The notes beneath the pieces were generated by a model that was not told the DNA's origin, searched no databases, and was given only the letters and a program-made list of their open reading frames with translations. The translations under genes and the position numbers were made by a program. From Papio anubis (lineage: Eukaryota; Chordata; Mammalia; Primates; Cercopithecidae), in NCBI RefSeq assembly GCF_008728515.1, contig NC_044978.1, forward strand, positions 142,089,787 to 142,153,786: a DNA stretch of 64,000 nt. The letters are read 5' to 3'. Positions 1 to 12,200 of this stretch are shown one piece after another. Positions within the stretch are counted from its first letter, which is position 1; each line of letters begins with the position of its first letter.

Positions 1-314
1 ATGAGTACATGTCCTTTGCAGGGACATGGATGAAGCTGGAAACCATCATTCTCAGCAAACTAACGCAGGAAGAGAAAATGAAACACCGCATGTTCTCACT
101 CATAAGTGGGAGTTGAAGATTGAGAACACAGGGACACAGGGAAGGAAACATCGTGCACCAGGGCCTATTGGGGGGTGGGGGTCTAGGGGAGGGATAACTT
201 TAGGAGAGATACCTAATGTAGATGGTGGATTGATGGGTGCAGCATACCACCATGGCATGTGTATACCTGTGTAACAAACCTGAACTTTCTGCATTTGTAT
301 CCTAAAACTTAAAG

Positions 315-347
<33 letters not shown>
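1..347 (+). mobile_element. L1 3' end (young, L1PA-like), continues off the left edge
   Basis: The first bases are the end of L1 ORF2, followed by the typical L1 3'UTR. It includes a G-rich stretch at 171-194 and the terminal block ending in CTTAAAGTATAAT. The poly(A) tail has become a (TAA)n microsatellite at 317-345. High similarity to the primate L1PA 3' end suggests a fairly young copy. The 5' part lies outside the window, so its full length and target duplication cannot be judged. Confidence 0.93.
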
Positions 348-348
<1 letters not shown>

Positions 349-1482
349 GAATATTTATGTTTGGAGAGAATAACTACTGTGCTGATACAATAACCCTTTA
401 ATGTTCACGTTTCCTTTTATTTTGATGATACCAGAGGAGCGCATTTATTTAAAAAGAAGGTACAATGTATGAAATAAAATTTCTACTTAAAAAAATGTAT
501 ACAGAAGTTATCTTTTTTCCTTAAATTTTAATGCAGAATGATGATCATTATATGTGGTATTCACGGTCACATCCTCTGAAGTATATGTCTAGTTCTAATG
601 ATTCCTTTAAGCAGAGTTATTCATGAACTTTAGCTTAATATTCTGTGTTCCCTTTTGTTAAGAGAATTGGCTTTAGGCAGAGAGTCCTCTGCCATTAATA
701 GTGGTGTTAAGTGATCCTTCACACTCTGAAATACTCTTATAGCACACTTTAGCTTTTTGGTCTTTTGTTTTTAGAGCCGTAGTAGGAATTTTATGGTATT
801 ATCTATAACTACTCTTGAATTAATCTTAAGGGAAGACAAATGCTTCATACATTTATTCAAATATTTATTACTTTTTCTTTTGGTGCCCGTGGTTTGGTAA
901 TGATGGAAGAGAAGGGAGAAAAGGAGAAAAAGGCAGCCTAGCAAAGAAAGACAAAGGCTAACTCTTTTGTCAGGTCGCCTGAGTACCACCACTTTACAAG
1001 TTTTGTTGCCGTTGTCAAGTTATTTATCCTTTTTCTTTCTTAATTTTCTCATCTTTGAAAAGGGAGTAGAATGATGTGATAGAGGAAGAGATGTGGTTTA
1101 ATTCATGTGATGTAAATTTTAACTGTTTATGTAATTGTTTTGAAGGTTTTTTTTTTTTTTTTTTGCCTCAAATGACTTTCTTTGATATAAATGCCTTTAA
1201 AATTGAGTTTTGTGGGAAATGGCATGACATCTTACAAAGGAGGATGGTCTACAAAAGTTATATCTTGTAATTTCATAGAATGTTACAGTTTTCAAAATAT
1301 TATTCTAAATATGGAAGCATTTTTAGTCTTATGCCAATCTTATGTCATAGGCATGATGGTCATCAATATCCTCACACAGACAAGTCTCCAAGTTCCATGG
1401 ACAGCAGGTGTCTGAGACAGAAATGGAATTTGGATGACATAAATTGTAGTGCACTGTTCTTTTCATTTGAAACTACATCCCA
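348..1482. other. Mostly unique non-coding sequence
   Basis: No gene or clear young repeat is visible. A weak MIR-like stretch (+) lies at about 985-1095; it resembles the CAAGTTA...TTTCTCATCT core of MIR. There is an 18-base T run at 1147-1164. Short reading frames here look like chance. Confidence 0.5.
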
Positions 1483-1786
1483 GGCCGAGCACGGTGGCTG
1501 ACACCGTGAGGATTATTGAGCACGGTAATGCCAGCACTTTAGGAAGCAGAGACAGGTGGATTACCTGAGGTCAGGAGTTCGAGACCAGCCTGGCCAACAT
1601 GGTGGAACCGTGTCTCTACTAAAAATACAAAAAAATAGCCAGGTGTGGTGGCTACTCAGCTACCAACTAGTTGGGAGGCTGAGGCAGGAGAATCGCTTGA
1701 ACCCAGGAGGTGGAAGTTGCAGTGAGTTGAGATCGTGCCCCTGCACTCCAGCCTGGGCAACAGAGCAAGACTCTGTCTCAGGAAAA
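1483..1786 (+). mobile_element. AluS-like SINE with internal rearrangement
   Basis: Full-span Alu flanked by a 14-bp target duplication, GAAACTACATCCCA (1469-1482) and GAAACTACCTCCCA (1787-1800), with one mismatch. The left monomer carries about 19 extra bases (around 1505-1525) where CACGCCTGTAATCCC is expected. The right monomer has lost part of the stretch between GTGGTGGC and CAGCTACT. The A-tail is very short. Confidence 0.93.
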
Positions 1787-1800
1787 GAAACTACCTCCCA

Positions 1801-4524
1801 GATTCTTTATAGAAGGTAGAAAAAGTGTTGATCTAAGAATAACCTAACCGATCTATTGGTGGGATTAATTCTTTTTCAATAACTGTCAACTTATAATGCT
1901 TAGTCTTTTCTTTGTATTTTTATTTTGCCACAAAAGAAGAAATGATTCAAAGAAATACAAGAGAGACCACATCAGTCATTCTTAATTCACAGCAAACTGC
2001 TTGGGATCTTTGGGGTCTTACTAAATTTTTGATAAGGTAGGTAAAATATTATAGTTGAATGAGAAGCAGTAAAAAAGACATTTGATACAAGTTGGATACT
2101 TTTAAGCTATAGTCAAATTCTGAAAATTATGAAAAATTCAGAATAAGTTGGGGAGTAAGTTAGGAGGAAGTGTACTCAAGTATGAGGGGCAAAGCCTGTA
2201 TGGCTAGAAGTTATATGTAGAGTGTGTATATTTAGGGTTGAATATGTGTGTGCACTTGTTTGTACAACCATATTCTAAATTTAGTGATCATTTTGCTAGT
2301 GATTATTGATGATAATACTCAGATTTGTATTTTATTTAACTTTAGCTATAAAATGTATTTTTTATATACTTTAATGATTATACTTAACTCTTTCAGCAGT
2401 TTTGTTCATTTATTAAACATTTTCATTAAGTGCACTGCCCCATATATTAATAGAAGACAAATAATCCACATTCTTACTTTGAGATTGATATTATAAAATG
2501 AAGAACTATGCTAATTTTGATTTCTAATTTATCATTCCCATGCCTTCAATATATAGACCAAATAATTTTCACGAAGAGATTGGATGAATAGTAATTTATT
2601 CTGTTTATCTGAATACGCTACACAGAATTCAACCCTAGCTGTCAAAACAGAAATTAACTCAGAAATAAATGAGAACAATTTCTTCATGGCAAACATATTA
2701 CAAAATTCATGTAGTATTATAATGGAATTAGAACCATCTATAATGGCAAAGAATATTTTTTAAATTATGCATAAAACTACATTGGTTAATTAGTTAATTT
2801 AGTTTTGAGATCACAAAATATTAACAGCATGGGTTGGAGTTACTAAAACCTAAAACACTTTGTCATAGTTCTTAATGAGGAAAAGACGAAAGAAAAAAAG
2901 CAACATGCTCAACTATAAAGCAGATGTTTTAATTGATCTTACTAACTCCTGAAAAAATGACCTTATCACTGCATAGTTTAGTAATCAATATTTCTAGTGA
3001 CTATGTTATTCAGGGAACGATAAATTACACATTGGTGTTCTCTGTTTTGAAAGACAGAAAAAATCATGTTTTGATAATTCTCTTTCAACAATAATTAGTA
3101 ATTTTTAAATAATGCTTTATTGAATACAGGAGTAAAGTTCAATTATCTGGAAACGGTTTTCATTATAAATATCAGTACTGAATTCTTCTCAATTAATTCA
3201 AATATTCATAAGGTATTCTACTTGAATATTTAGTTTTAATACAACAATTATATAAGACAATGTGTTGAGACAGCTAAAGCTATCTTATTATTTACTTCCT
3301 ACTTCCCAATTCTTGGGCTTTTATTCATTTTCTCACAATCATATCAACTTTTTAAAATGAAGAGCATTTCATAGTTATTTTTCACTCTTTTTGCTTTTAG
3401 GAGTGGGAATAAATACTAACTGAATGATATCCATTGTATGCAAGTTATTTGCTAAATGTTTTACAGGCTCTCCCTTGGGGAATTTATACTGTATCTATGA
3501 TACTGTAAGGGTATGTTAAGTAAAGCAACACAGCATGGTGCTTACAAGTATTTAACATTCCTGTGCCTTAGTTTCTCCATTTGTAACATAGAGATGATAA
3601 TACTAGTTACCCATGAGGACTTTACAAGGCTCAAATGAAATAATTTGCACTGAACACTTAGAAAATTAAGTGACAGACAGTAAGTACTCAATAAGTTGAT
3701 AAAATAAGAATGTATTAAATGATCCAGGAAGAGGAGGTTGCATCTCCTTTAGGCTTCATTAAAAATAAGTATCTGAGATGGATCATACGGATGTGATCTG
3801 GACAAGTGGAGGAGGTAAGGCTCTGAAAATGAAGGCTGTTTTAGGTGGAGAAAATGACCTGAGCCAAGGTTTAGAGGTGAGACTTTGTGCTATACTTAGG
3901 GAAGAGTCATCAGTTTCTCTGGTATGAAAAGTAAGCATAAAGGAATGGAATCAAACTAGCTGGAAATGTAATGTTGAAGCCAGGGAGTAGGAAGATTGCT
4001 AGGCCAAGCTAAGAAGTTTTTACTTTAATTAGGAGTTAAACATAGACAAATAAACACACACACAACAAATGAACTTAAATATGTTCAAGCTGGAAGCTGA
4101 TATGATTAAAATTTATCATAGAAGATTAATATGTTTAGTTTGAAGAAAGATTGGTAGAAAGGATACATATGTTATTGCAAAGAAAAAATCTAAGCATTAG
4201 AAGTATGGTAATAAGAATATGAAAGGGGGAGTTAGAGAAGGATGTTAGAAAAATAACTTTTGTTTGGATTGAGTATCTACTAGATTTTTTAAAAAATGTT
4301 GATTGCAGGGTTACCAATCCAATGGTTGGAGCAATCCAAAGCATATTTTCCAACCCCAGTAACATAACTGGACTGTAGTAGCTCTGTCTTTCATAACAGT
4401 GGACAACTATTTGTCTTAGTAACAACTATTTGTGGAATAGAGGTAAACAGTGATTAGAGACAGTATTAAAAGTTTACGTTGGAAAGGTGAAAAGGTCTAA
4501 AATCAGTAACATAAGCTTCCATTC
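1801..4524. other. Unique sequence with one MIR; possible old repeat
   Basis: No gene is seen. A MIR is annotated separately at 3529-3702. The stretch 3720-4030 (GGAGGAGGT, then GGTTTAGAGGTGAGAC, then AAGAAGTTTTTACTTTA) has the purine-rich look of a very old mammalian repeat next to L2, but I could not assign it. Confidence 0.4.
3529..3702 (+). repeat. MIR SINE fragment
   Basis: The sequence runs CAGCATGGTGCTTACAAG, then CCTGTGCCTTAGTTTCTCC, a GATAATACTAGTTACC-type core, and finishes with CAGTAAGTACTCAATAAG. This is the order of MIR from tRNA-derived head to LINE-like tail, with an internal deletion. It is an ancient mammalian SINE and is diverged. Confidence 0.75.
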
Positions 4525-4529
4525 TAGAT

Positions 4530-4950
4530 GCTAATGTTAACTGATATAAGCCAGGCAAAGAAAGACAAATATATGTTTTCACTAATATGTGGGAGGTAAG
4601 AATATTGAACTCATGGAGACAGTAGAATGATGGTGACCAGAGGCTGGGAAGGGTAGTGGAAAGGGGGGATAAAGAGGTGATAATTAATTGGTACAAAAAT
4701 ACAGTTAGATGGAATGCAGCCTAGTGTTTGGAAGCACAAAAGGGAAACTATAGTAAATGACAATTTAGTGTATATTTAAAAATAATGGAGTAGAATTGCT
4801 CCGTTCTTAAAGAAATGATAAATTCTTGAGATGCTGGATACACTAATTACCCTGATTTAGTCATTGCACATTGTATGCCTGTATTAAAATATCACATGTA
4901 CCCAATAAATATATATTACTTTTATACTTGTAATAATTATAAATGAAAAA
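4530..4950 (+). mobile_element. Old primate/mammalian L1 3' end (L1MA/L1PB-like)
   Basis: Contains the L1 3' end landmarks in order: ATAAGCCAGGCAAAGAAAG, ATATGTGGGAGGTAAG, CAGAGGCTGGGAAGGGTAG, GGTACAAAAATACAG, AATTACCCTGATTTAG, and the end block ATCACATGTACCCAATAAAT. 5'-truncated. No reading frame survives. Confidence 0.88.
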
Positions 4951-4984
4951 AAGCAAAAATATGTACAATAATAAAAACAGCAGG

Positions 4985-5335
4985 ATAAATGAACTGATAC
5001 ACACAACCACAGTCATGAACTTCAGTACTTTTATGTTGACCAAATGAAGCAGACACAAAAGATTTCTAACTTTATGATTTCATTTATGTGAAAGTCTGGA
5101 AGACACAAAACTTAGTTCTAGCAGGTTAGTGGTTGTCTGTGGCCAGAAGGGCAGAGATTGACTGCAATGTGGTAAGATAACCTTTTGGTTTTTGGAAACA
5201 TTCTATATCTTTATTCTAGTGATAATCATCACTTACATGTAGGTATTTGCCAAAACTCATTGTATTGTACACTTAAAATAAGTGAATTTTTATCATATGT
5301 ACCTTTATACTTAACTAAAAATGATGACAACAAAA
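4985..5335 (+). mobile_element. Old L1M 3' end (L1MC/L1ME-like)
   Basis: Landmarks are AGACACAAAAGATTTC, TGATTTCATTTATGTGAAA, GTGGTTGTCTGTGGCCAG, GATTGACTGCAATG, TTTGGAAACATTCTATATC, and CATTGTATTGTACACTTAAA. These match, in order, the 3' part of older mammalian L1s. It lies directly after another L1 3' end but belongs to a different, older subfamily, so it is a separate insertion. Confidence 0.82.
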
Positions 5336-5664
5336 AATGTCTATAGTTAAGTAAGCACAACCTGAGTTTTGGTAAAAGCAGTTGATATTGTAGTGGGAGA
5401 GAATGAGATGGATGCTTAAAAAAATTCTAGTATGGTCAGATTGACTACCTACTTCAGGAGTGGAAGAAGATCGAGAGGTGTTACATAAAGGTGCCTAAAG
5501 ATAACCTATACCTTTTTATGCATTCTGCTTTCCACCTTGAGCATAGATAGGAATATATATAGATGGATACAGTGAATATCTACCTTTAGATTATGGATAT
5601 TATAAAATACTTTTCTCATATTTCAATCTGTTTTATATTTTCCATGATTTCTAAAAATCCAGTG

Positions 5665-5890
5665 TCGTTCTATTCTCTTTATTATTTCTATTTTTAGTGG
5701 AAATAATAATAAATTTTAATATATAATATATAAAATATATAAAATAATATAAATATAAAATATATAAAATATTATATATAATAATAATTTTTATAATATA
5801 TTCTATTCTCTTTTCATGTTCTATTCTCTTTTTACTATATTTCTGTTTATATTCTTTTTACCGAGTGTTTCTATTCTCTTTTTACTAAAT
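5665..5890. repeat. AT-rich low-complexity block with dispersed TTCTATTCTCTTT copies
   Basis: 5700-5800 is nearly pure A/T made of TATAAAATA-type units. Around it the motif TTCTATTCTCTTT (or TTCTATTCTCTTTT) occurs at about 5668, 5801, 5819 and 5869. Two copies extend to TTTTTACTAwATTTC. It looks like local slippage or duplication. Confidence 0.7.
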
Positions 5891-6277
5891 TTCCCATCTT
5901 TATCAATCAAGTAAGCTAGGTATTATCCTTGAGAAACCCTAGTGTTACAGGCTAACCATCATCACATATATCACATACGTAGCCACAAGTCAGCATTGCA
6001 GTGCTTCAGAGGCATTCTGGAACCCAAACAGGCCATTGAAAAACATGCATGATTTCAATGTAAGCTGACAAAAGTCTGGCCCATATGGCTAATAAGACTT
6101 TCATTTAGGTCAATTGGTATCATTTTAATGAATCCTGGGACTCATCCACAGAAATGAGCAAAAGCTTTAGGGTACATGGAATGAGAAGAGAATGTCTGAG
6201 TCCATAGCAGTGACCAGGTAAGAAGTTCTCTGTCACCAGTCTCATTTTTTTCCTGCCAAATGTTCATCACCAATAAA

Positions 6278-6298
6278 GAAAATAAATAAATAAATAAA
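6278..6298. repeat. (AAAT)n microsatellite
   Basis: Five AAAT units in a row. The DNA on both sides is unique, with no Alu body attached. Confidence 0.85.
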
Positions 6299-6959
6299 AG
6301 AAATACGTATTTTCTTTTATTCTTTTTAGACTATGCCTGCTGTGACAGTTAATGGAGTTTGAATGTTGACTGAATAAGTTGGAAATAAAATATTTAATAA
6401 AGAATAAATAAACATTTTCAGTTCAATTGGGTGGCTATAACTACCCAATAACTATACCCTCTCTGCTGTACTCACCAGCGTTCTAGGCAGAGACAAAGTG
6501 TTCAGTTAGTGAAAGGCCACATTCATTATTTCAAGGATCTTATGACCTCTATGTTCTGTTGTACCATATTGATACTTTACATTAAAGATATTTTCTAGAT
6601 TGTTACATTGTTAAAGAATGTGAACCTTAATCCCTTAAAACTCAGTGTTCCTCTCATTTCAGACATCTCCACAGATATGTAGGTTCCTGTTGAAATTTGT
6701 AGACATTCTTGAAACCTTATGGTTCATGAATATATAATTTAAAAACCAATGACCAAGATAATTTTGTAGCAATTTGTGTTATTTGGTTTTCTGAAGAAAC
6801 GGCCAAAATGATATGAAAATCTAACTTGGTTTCATACCAACTAAATGGGTTTGTTTGGGTACTTTTAATGCACACAAATTCTTTTTAATGACTTAAAATT
6901 GAACTAATTTGAGTCCTGTGGTGAAAATGTCAGATCAACTAACCCATGATGTTATCCCC

Positions 6960-7260
6960 AGAACATCATTTATTAATGCATTTCACAATTATTTAGACAG
7001 CCAGGAGCTGTTCCTGGTGCTGAAAATAAAATGGTGAGTAAAACATAGTTCATGTTTTCATTAAATTTGCATTCTAGGGAAGAAGACAGACAAAATTCAC
7101 CAATTTAAAAATCAGTATGTAAATAATGACAGATAATTATAAGAATGTGAAGACAGAGCACATTTAAAGGAATGAATAAATTGGAGGGAATTCGTTTATA
7201 GATGGAGGTCAGGGAAGCCGAGGGTCTAAATTTGGAAATATATCTGAATAAAATTGACAT
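6960..7260 (-). repeat. L2 LINE 3' end, antisense
   Basis: Reads as the reverse of the L2 3' end: CATTTATTAATGC, CCAGGAGCTGTTCCTGGTGCTG, TGGTGAGTAAAACA, TTTGCATTCTAGGGAAGAAG. The weaker rest (AGGTCAGGGAAGCC) fits the neighbouring L2 sequence. Ancient and diverged. The right edge is vague. Confidence 0.65.
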
Positions 7261-7885
7261 ATTGAGTGAATTGGAATCTACCCTGAGACATCCCAGGTAG
7301 CCAATATTGAGTTAATTGGTGAATGCAATAGTGGTTGCATTCATGTAATTTTGACGAAAGTCTGATTGGACTGGATAGGAACATAAGAGGAGAAATGAAG
7401 AACAGAGTAGGTATTGACAGCCCTTTCAAGGACTTAGGCTGAATTAGGGCAGAAAAATCAATATTTGTTAATAAGTAATGGAAATGATAGTCTACTTTTT
7501 CTGATTCATTAAATGCCATTTTACATTGGTGGCATTTCATAAAGTAGTGGTTATCAAATATTCTTCTAAACAATGAAAACTGTATTCATTTTTTAAAGTA
7601 TATCTTTTATAGAGCAGTCATACATAAAAAGATATCCTTAGAATATCACTAAAAAATCTTTGGAGTTGTTAGCTTGCATATTGCGAGCTCATGTTAAATT
7701 AAAATACTTTTTAGGAGCGGCTATTTCAAGTGTTGTGCTAGAAGCTCTAGTATTTATATTTACATATAGACAAATATATATACTGACTTTGACTTAATGA
7801 CCCACTTATTATAGGAATGCATGAAAACACAAGAGTGCAGAAATAAATAGAACATATGGCAGTTCATGGATGTTTGTCCAAACTG

Positions 7886-7919
7886 GTTTTGTTTTTAGTT
7901 TTAGTTTTAGTTTTAATTT
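7886..7919. repeat. (TTTTAG)n short tandem repeat
   Basis: About five imperfect TTTTAG units. It resembles a degenerate telomere-like hexamer only superficially. It is not TTAGGG. Confidence 0.7.
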
Positions 7920-8189
7920 TGGCTAAATTATTGAAGAACATCTGGTTTTCAGAAGGGATTAGACTGTAAGGCTTCAGATGATGGGTAGGATTTTGATAAC
8001 TGATAAGGTGTTGGGAAAAATGGCATAATGCATAGAAAGAATTTTGAAAGGAATCAGTGTTAAAACATAGGCAGGAAAGTCTGAGACATATTTAATAGTT
8101 GGAAAATTATCAGATACAGGCAGAGGAGGAAGAATAGTAAAGGGGAATCAAAATGTATTAAGTATTTTTGTGCCCTAATGTTATCTCAG

Positions 8190-8340
8190 TAAACAGTTGC
8201 AAGATCTATACCAGATATTCTTATTTTGCTAATGAGGAAATCAAAGTGAAAGAAGTTATATACCTAGTCAGTGGTAGATAGAAACAATATTCTAAAGCGT
8301 ATCTCTCTCTAGCTCTGAAGTGTTCTCCTCTAGTCTTTAC
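8190..8340 (-). repeat. MIR SINE, antisense
   Basis: Reverse of the MIR core: TTTTGCTAATGAGGAAATC, then AGAAGTTATATACCTAGTC, AGTGGTAGATAGAA, ending at CTCTGAAGTGTTCTCC. Diverged, but the order of blocks matches. Confidence 0.6.
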
Positions 8341-8589
8341 TGTCTCATAAATCAACCCAGAAAGAATTATTTGGCGCAGATTTTGGTGGGTAATGGATGC
8401 CAATTTAAAAAATTTTTAACTTGCTTTAAAATAATGAATAATAAATATTTAATAAAACAATAATATTAAATAATATTGAAGGATTTTAATATAGGCCTTG
8501 ATACAATCAGAGTTGTGCTTTGGAAAATTACTTGGAAAAAAATTAGAACTAGGAATGGAGGATTCAGGATAGGAAGCATAAGTCAAATC

Positions 8590-9010
8590 TAGTCGTGTAA
8601 TTGGAAGGTATCTAGGGAATGGCAGTCATGGAAATGCACCTCTCAGCTCTCCCTTCTGGAAAGAACCTGCTGGTGAGTTGTAAGCTGTACAGTTAGTGGA
8701 CAGCTTCTAGTCTTTCGTGCTTTCAGGATCCCACGTTAGCTTTTGAACTAAAGTCATGCTTTATTCTGGGACAGCTCTCTATCTATGACAGAATATGTCA
8801 AGGGTGCTAGAGCCTGGTCATTCCTGCCTATGTTGGACAATTGCAGTAGGCATTCCTTGCTCTCAAGTTTCCCATTGGATTAGCCAAGACTTTGCCTTTA
8901 TTGTGATCTGAGGTGCCCCCTGCCCAGTGCTGTTTTCCTCACCCATACTCCCTTCCTTAAACATTTTTCAGATCTGCATCATATTCTGAAGGTTTTCCCT
9001 ATGAATATTT
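8590..9010. other. Unassigned, less AT-rich segment
   Basis: Noticeably richer in G+C than the surroundings. It contains tracts such as GGTGCCCCCTGCCCAGTG and CTCACCCATACTCCC. There is no long reading frame and no repeat that I recognise. It could be an old LTR or simply unique sequence. Confidence 0.35.
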
Positions 9011-9146
9011 CTTCTTCTTTTTATTGTTCACAGACATTATCCCCAACAGACCACATGCACTCCTAACTTCATCTCAAAATGTTTATCCTAGGATCAGCAA
9101 AGCATGAAAATCAAAACGTGAAGATGGATGCTAGAGCTGTTGCTAA

Positions 9147-9220
9147 ATGATGATGATAGTGTTGGTGGTGGTAGTGGTAGTGGTGGTGGTGGTGGTGGCA
9201 GTGGCAGCGGTGGTGGTGAT
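9147..9220. repeat. Compound (GAT)n/(GGT)n microsatellite
   Basis: Starts as GATGATGAT, then becomes GTTGGTGGTGGTAGTGGTAG and a run of seven GGT-type units. It ends with interrupted GGCAGT/GGCAGC units. Purine/T biased on this strand. No Alu or L1 tail is attached. Confidence 0.9.
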
Positions 9221-9229
9221 ACTAAGGAT

Positions 9230-12200
9230 AGATTAGCATCATTTAAGTTTTTCTATAGTCTTGGCTAGAAATACACCTTATAAATGTGCAGTTTCAAGAA
9301 CTTGTATCTAAAAAGATGTATTTGAAGAAAGAGAGAAAAAAAATCAGAAAAAATGAGACTCAAGGGTAATAAGAGGGAGAACTGTGCCAATTGAGAAGGG
9401 AAAGTTTCAATAAGCAAGAGGGAATCAATACCAGAAATACTGGCAACCTGTCATGGAGGGTGAACACAGCCAGAAGGTCATATAACTGGTTTTTGTGCGT
9501 GTGTCTTAAGTGTTTTTGTTCTTAAATGTGAATATACATGCCTGTAAGCAGCAAGGACTGAGAAGGGTCACTAATCTAGAATCATATGTGTAGACTTTAA
9601 TGATGTTCAACACATCATTATCACTTCCTTTCTAAAGCAATGTGTATAGCTTTTCTAATAAGTATTTTTAGTGAGGAATTAATATACAAATAAATACTTA
9701 TAGTAGTTAAGACACACATATATTCACTATTAGAATGAATATCATTGATCGGAAAAACAAACTGAAGATACATACACACTTAACTTGCATCTTTCTTTGA
9801 GATTCTGGCTAGTTTGTATTCATTTTTCACTGTAGTTTGCATTTATTTTCTACCCTCACTGAAACAAGTGGCACTAAGCGTAATATTCTCTGAAACTGAT
9901 TTACACCTGTATTTTCAAGTTGGACTTTCAGACCAATGTTACATATGCCAGTGCCTTTATTGCATTTGTTTAAAACTGAGTTACAAAAATGGAAGTAGAA
10001 AAATTGGGTTTTGAATATTCTTTACTTGTCTAATATTTAGCCCAATTAACTATGCCATTTTATTTAGTGATTTTCATAGCTGACCTACAATGTCTTTACC
10101 ATGCAAAGTTGCATGTTCTTTTTTGTGTAGTACAGTCATTTTAATTATGGTCTTTACCTTGTCCTTCTATGTAATTTGAAGCTAGATACACTCATTAGGA
10201 AGGAATGGTGAATTTCTAAGCAAAATTGGGCTATAATTTTTGTACTTGCTGTATGTATTTAGAGAACAGTTCTCCCACTGTGATATTCATATAGCATTAT
10301 TTATCATTAAGGTAACTTGCTGACTTATTTCAAGTGAAAGGCTGTATTGTGCCCTTCAGGAATAATAATGGCACTTTCCCCCATAAATGTATCGAATTAT
10401 TTATTTAATGGTACCAGGAGAAACATGTGGCTGCTTGCATTGCCATTACCATGATTCTGTTTTATGCATATAATACTGCTAAATTCACAGCTGATTTTAA
10501 AACCTTATAGCTGAAAAGTTATATATAAAATTCTATTATTAATTATAAATATCAGTGTTGATAATGCTCACATTTTCATCTAATATAATTTTCTCATTAG
10601 TTATATTGAGGCCATATAAAAAAATTATGCATTATTTACTTGTTAATGGTTTTCTGGGCTTCCTTGTCAACTAAAGATGTTTAGTTTAAAAAGCTCAGGA
10701 GTACTGCCCTAAACAATGTGGAACTAACAGGAGCAAACTGAGGGGTTTCTTCATGGAACTCCTCTTCCAGGATCAAATGTTAAAGATGGTGGTTGGAAGG
10801 TCCCTACTGACCAGTAGCCATTGGCTTTTGATTTCTTCAAGGGTGCACTCTTATCCTAGTGATTTAGTTGTCAATGAAAGCTGAGTCACTTGCCATCATG
10901 TCTGTTTTGTTCCACATTGGTGATATTGAAGAACTGACCTGCTCCACCTGTGGCCCAGAGCCCATGTTCCAACCATGATTGTCATGGACCTTAACCAGAG
11001 AAACTCAGCTGACCTGTCATTTATTAGGTGTACTTAACACTGATGTTACCATGTGTAATAAGGTATGATAGTAGTTTTTAAATAATGTGAGCAATTGCTT
11101 ATTTCTACAAGTTAGCATGACGTTCACTTTAAGAAGGTCTGGAATTATATCCTTTCTTACAGCATCTGAGCAGCAGTCTCTGCTTACACACCCAACCATA
11201 ACATGGCTGTATTTGATGTTGTGGGCCATAATATCATTCAAGATAATGTGTCTTGGAGTACCTCAATCTGAAGAACTCTAGACAATTCATTGGTACACTG
11301 GACTTATTTCTTCATTTTCCACTGAGCCCAGGAGATATTCAATTCAGGTCTCAGTAGTCTTTTTCTCTCCAAATATATGCTTTACTTTTTGTGTTCATGG
11401 TTTATAAAACCAAGTTTACAATTCTAATCCCTCGTACTAAACATGAAGACATGTGTTTCCTTTAACTAAAGGGTATGTATGTAATTAGGAAGAGCACAAG
11501 CTCTATAAATGAGTGTCAGTTTGTGATGACTTGGAGAAGTCAGAAGGGTCAGTCAGCATGACACATTTCTCTTTGTACTAGTGCTGTCATCTGTGTTCCA
11601 GTCTTTTTCATGCAGCCAAGAGGTGGGTGACATGTGTATGTGCATATATTTTTAGTTTGAGTCAGTTTCATCTTTTCTTTGAACTTGAAGTCTGCCATTA
11701 AAAATAACCTCTGGCCATTTTTTTATTAATTACTTTAATTACTTTAACCATGTGATATAGTTGTATAATCAAGCTGCAGTTAGTTGAAATCAGTGATTAG
11801 AATTTAAATATAAAGAATGTCTGTGACAGTTGAAATTGTCACTTTGAATATCACCACAATTTTACATGGGAGTTGAATTTAAAATATCTTCAGAATATAA
11901 GAATGTGAGGATATAAAATATCACAGCTTTTGCAGTCTGCTATGATATCTCCCCAATAAATATCTTTTGAATGAGGACTAAGGGCATCCAGTTACAGCAA
12001 TCAACTAAGAAACCAGGCAGAATGATCTTATGATCCTAAGGTGATTTTGAAAAAGCTAGATCGAGATATAGAAGTGTACATATAGTCATTTGAATAAAAA
12101 CTTGAAAACTGCTATAGAATTTGAAAATGGGATCATATTGATCTCTAAGTCTCTAAGTCTGATCAGCTATTCAAATGCAGATCTAACAATATTCATACCA

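Noticed and set aside
7886..7919. Interstitial telomere-like repeat
   Set aside because: The unit is TTTTAG, not TTAGGG, and only about five imperfect copies exist.
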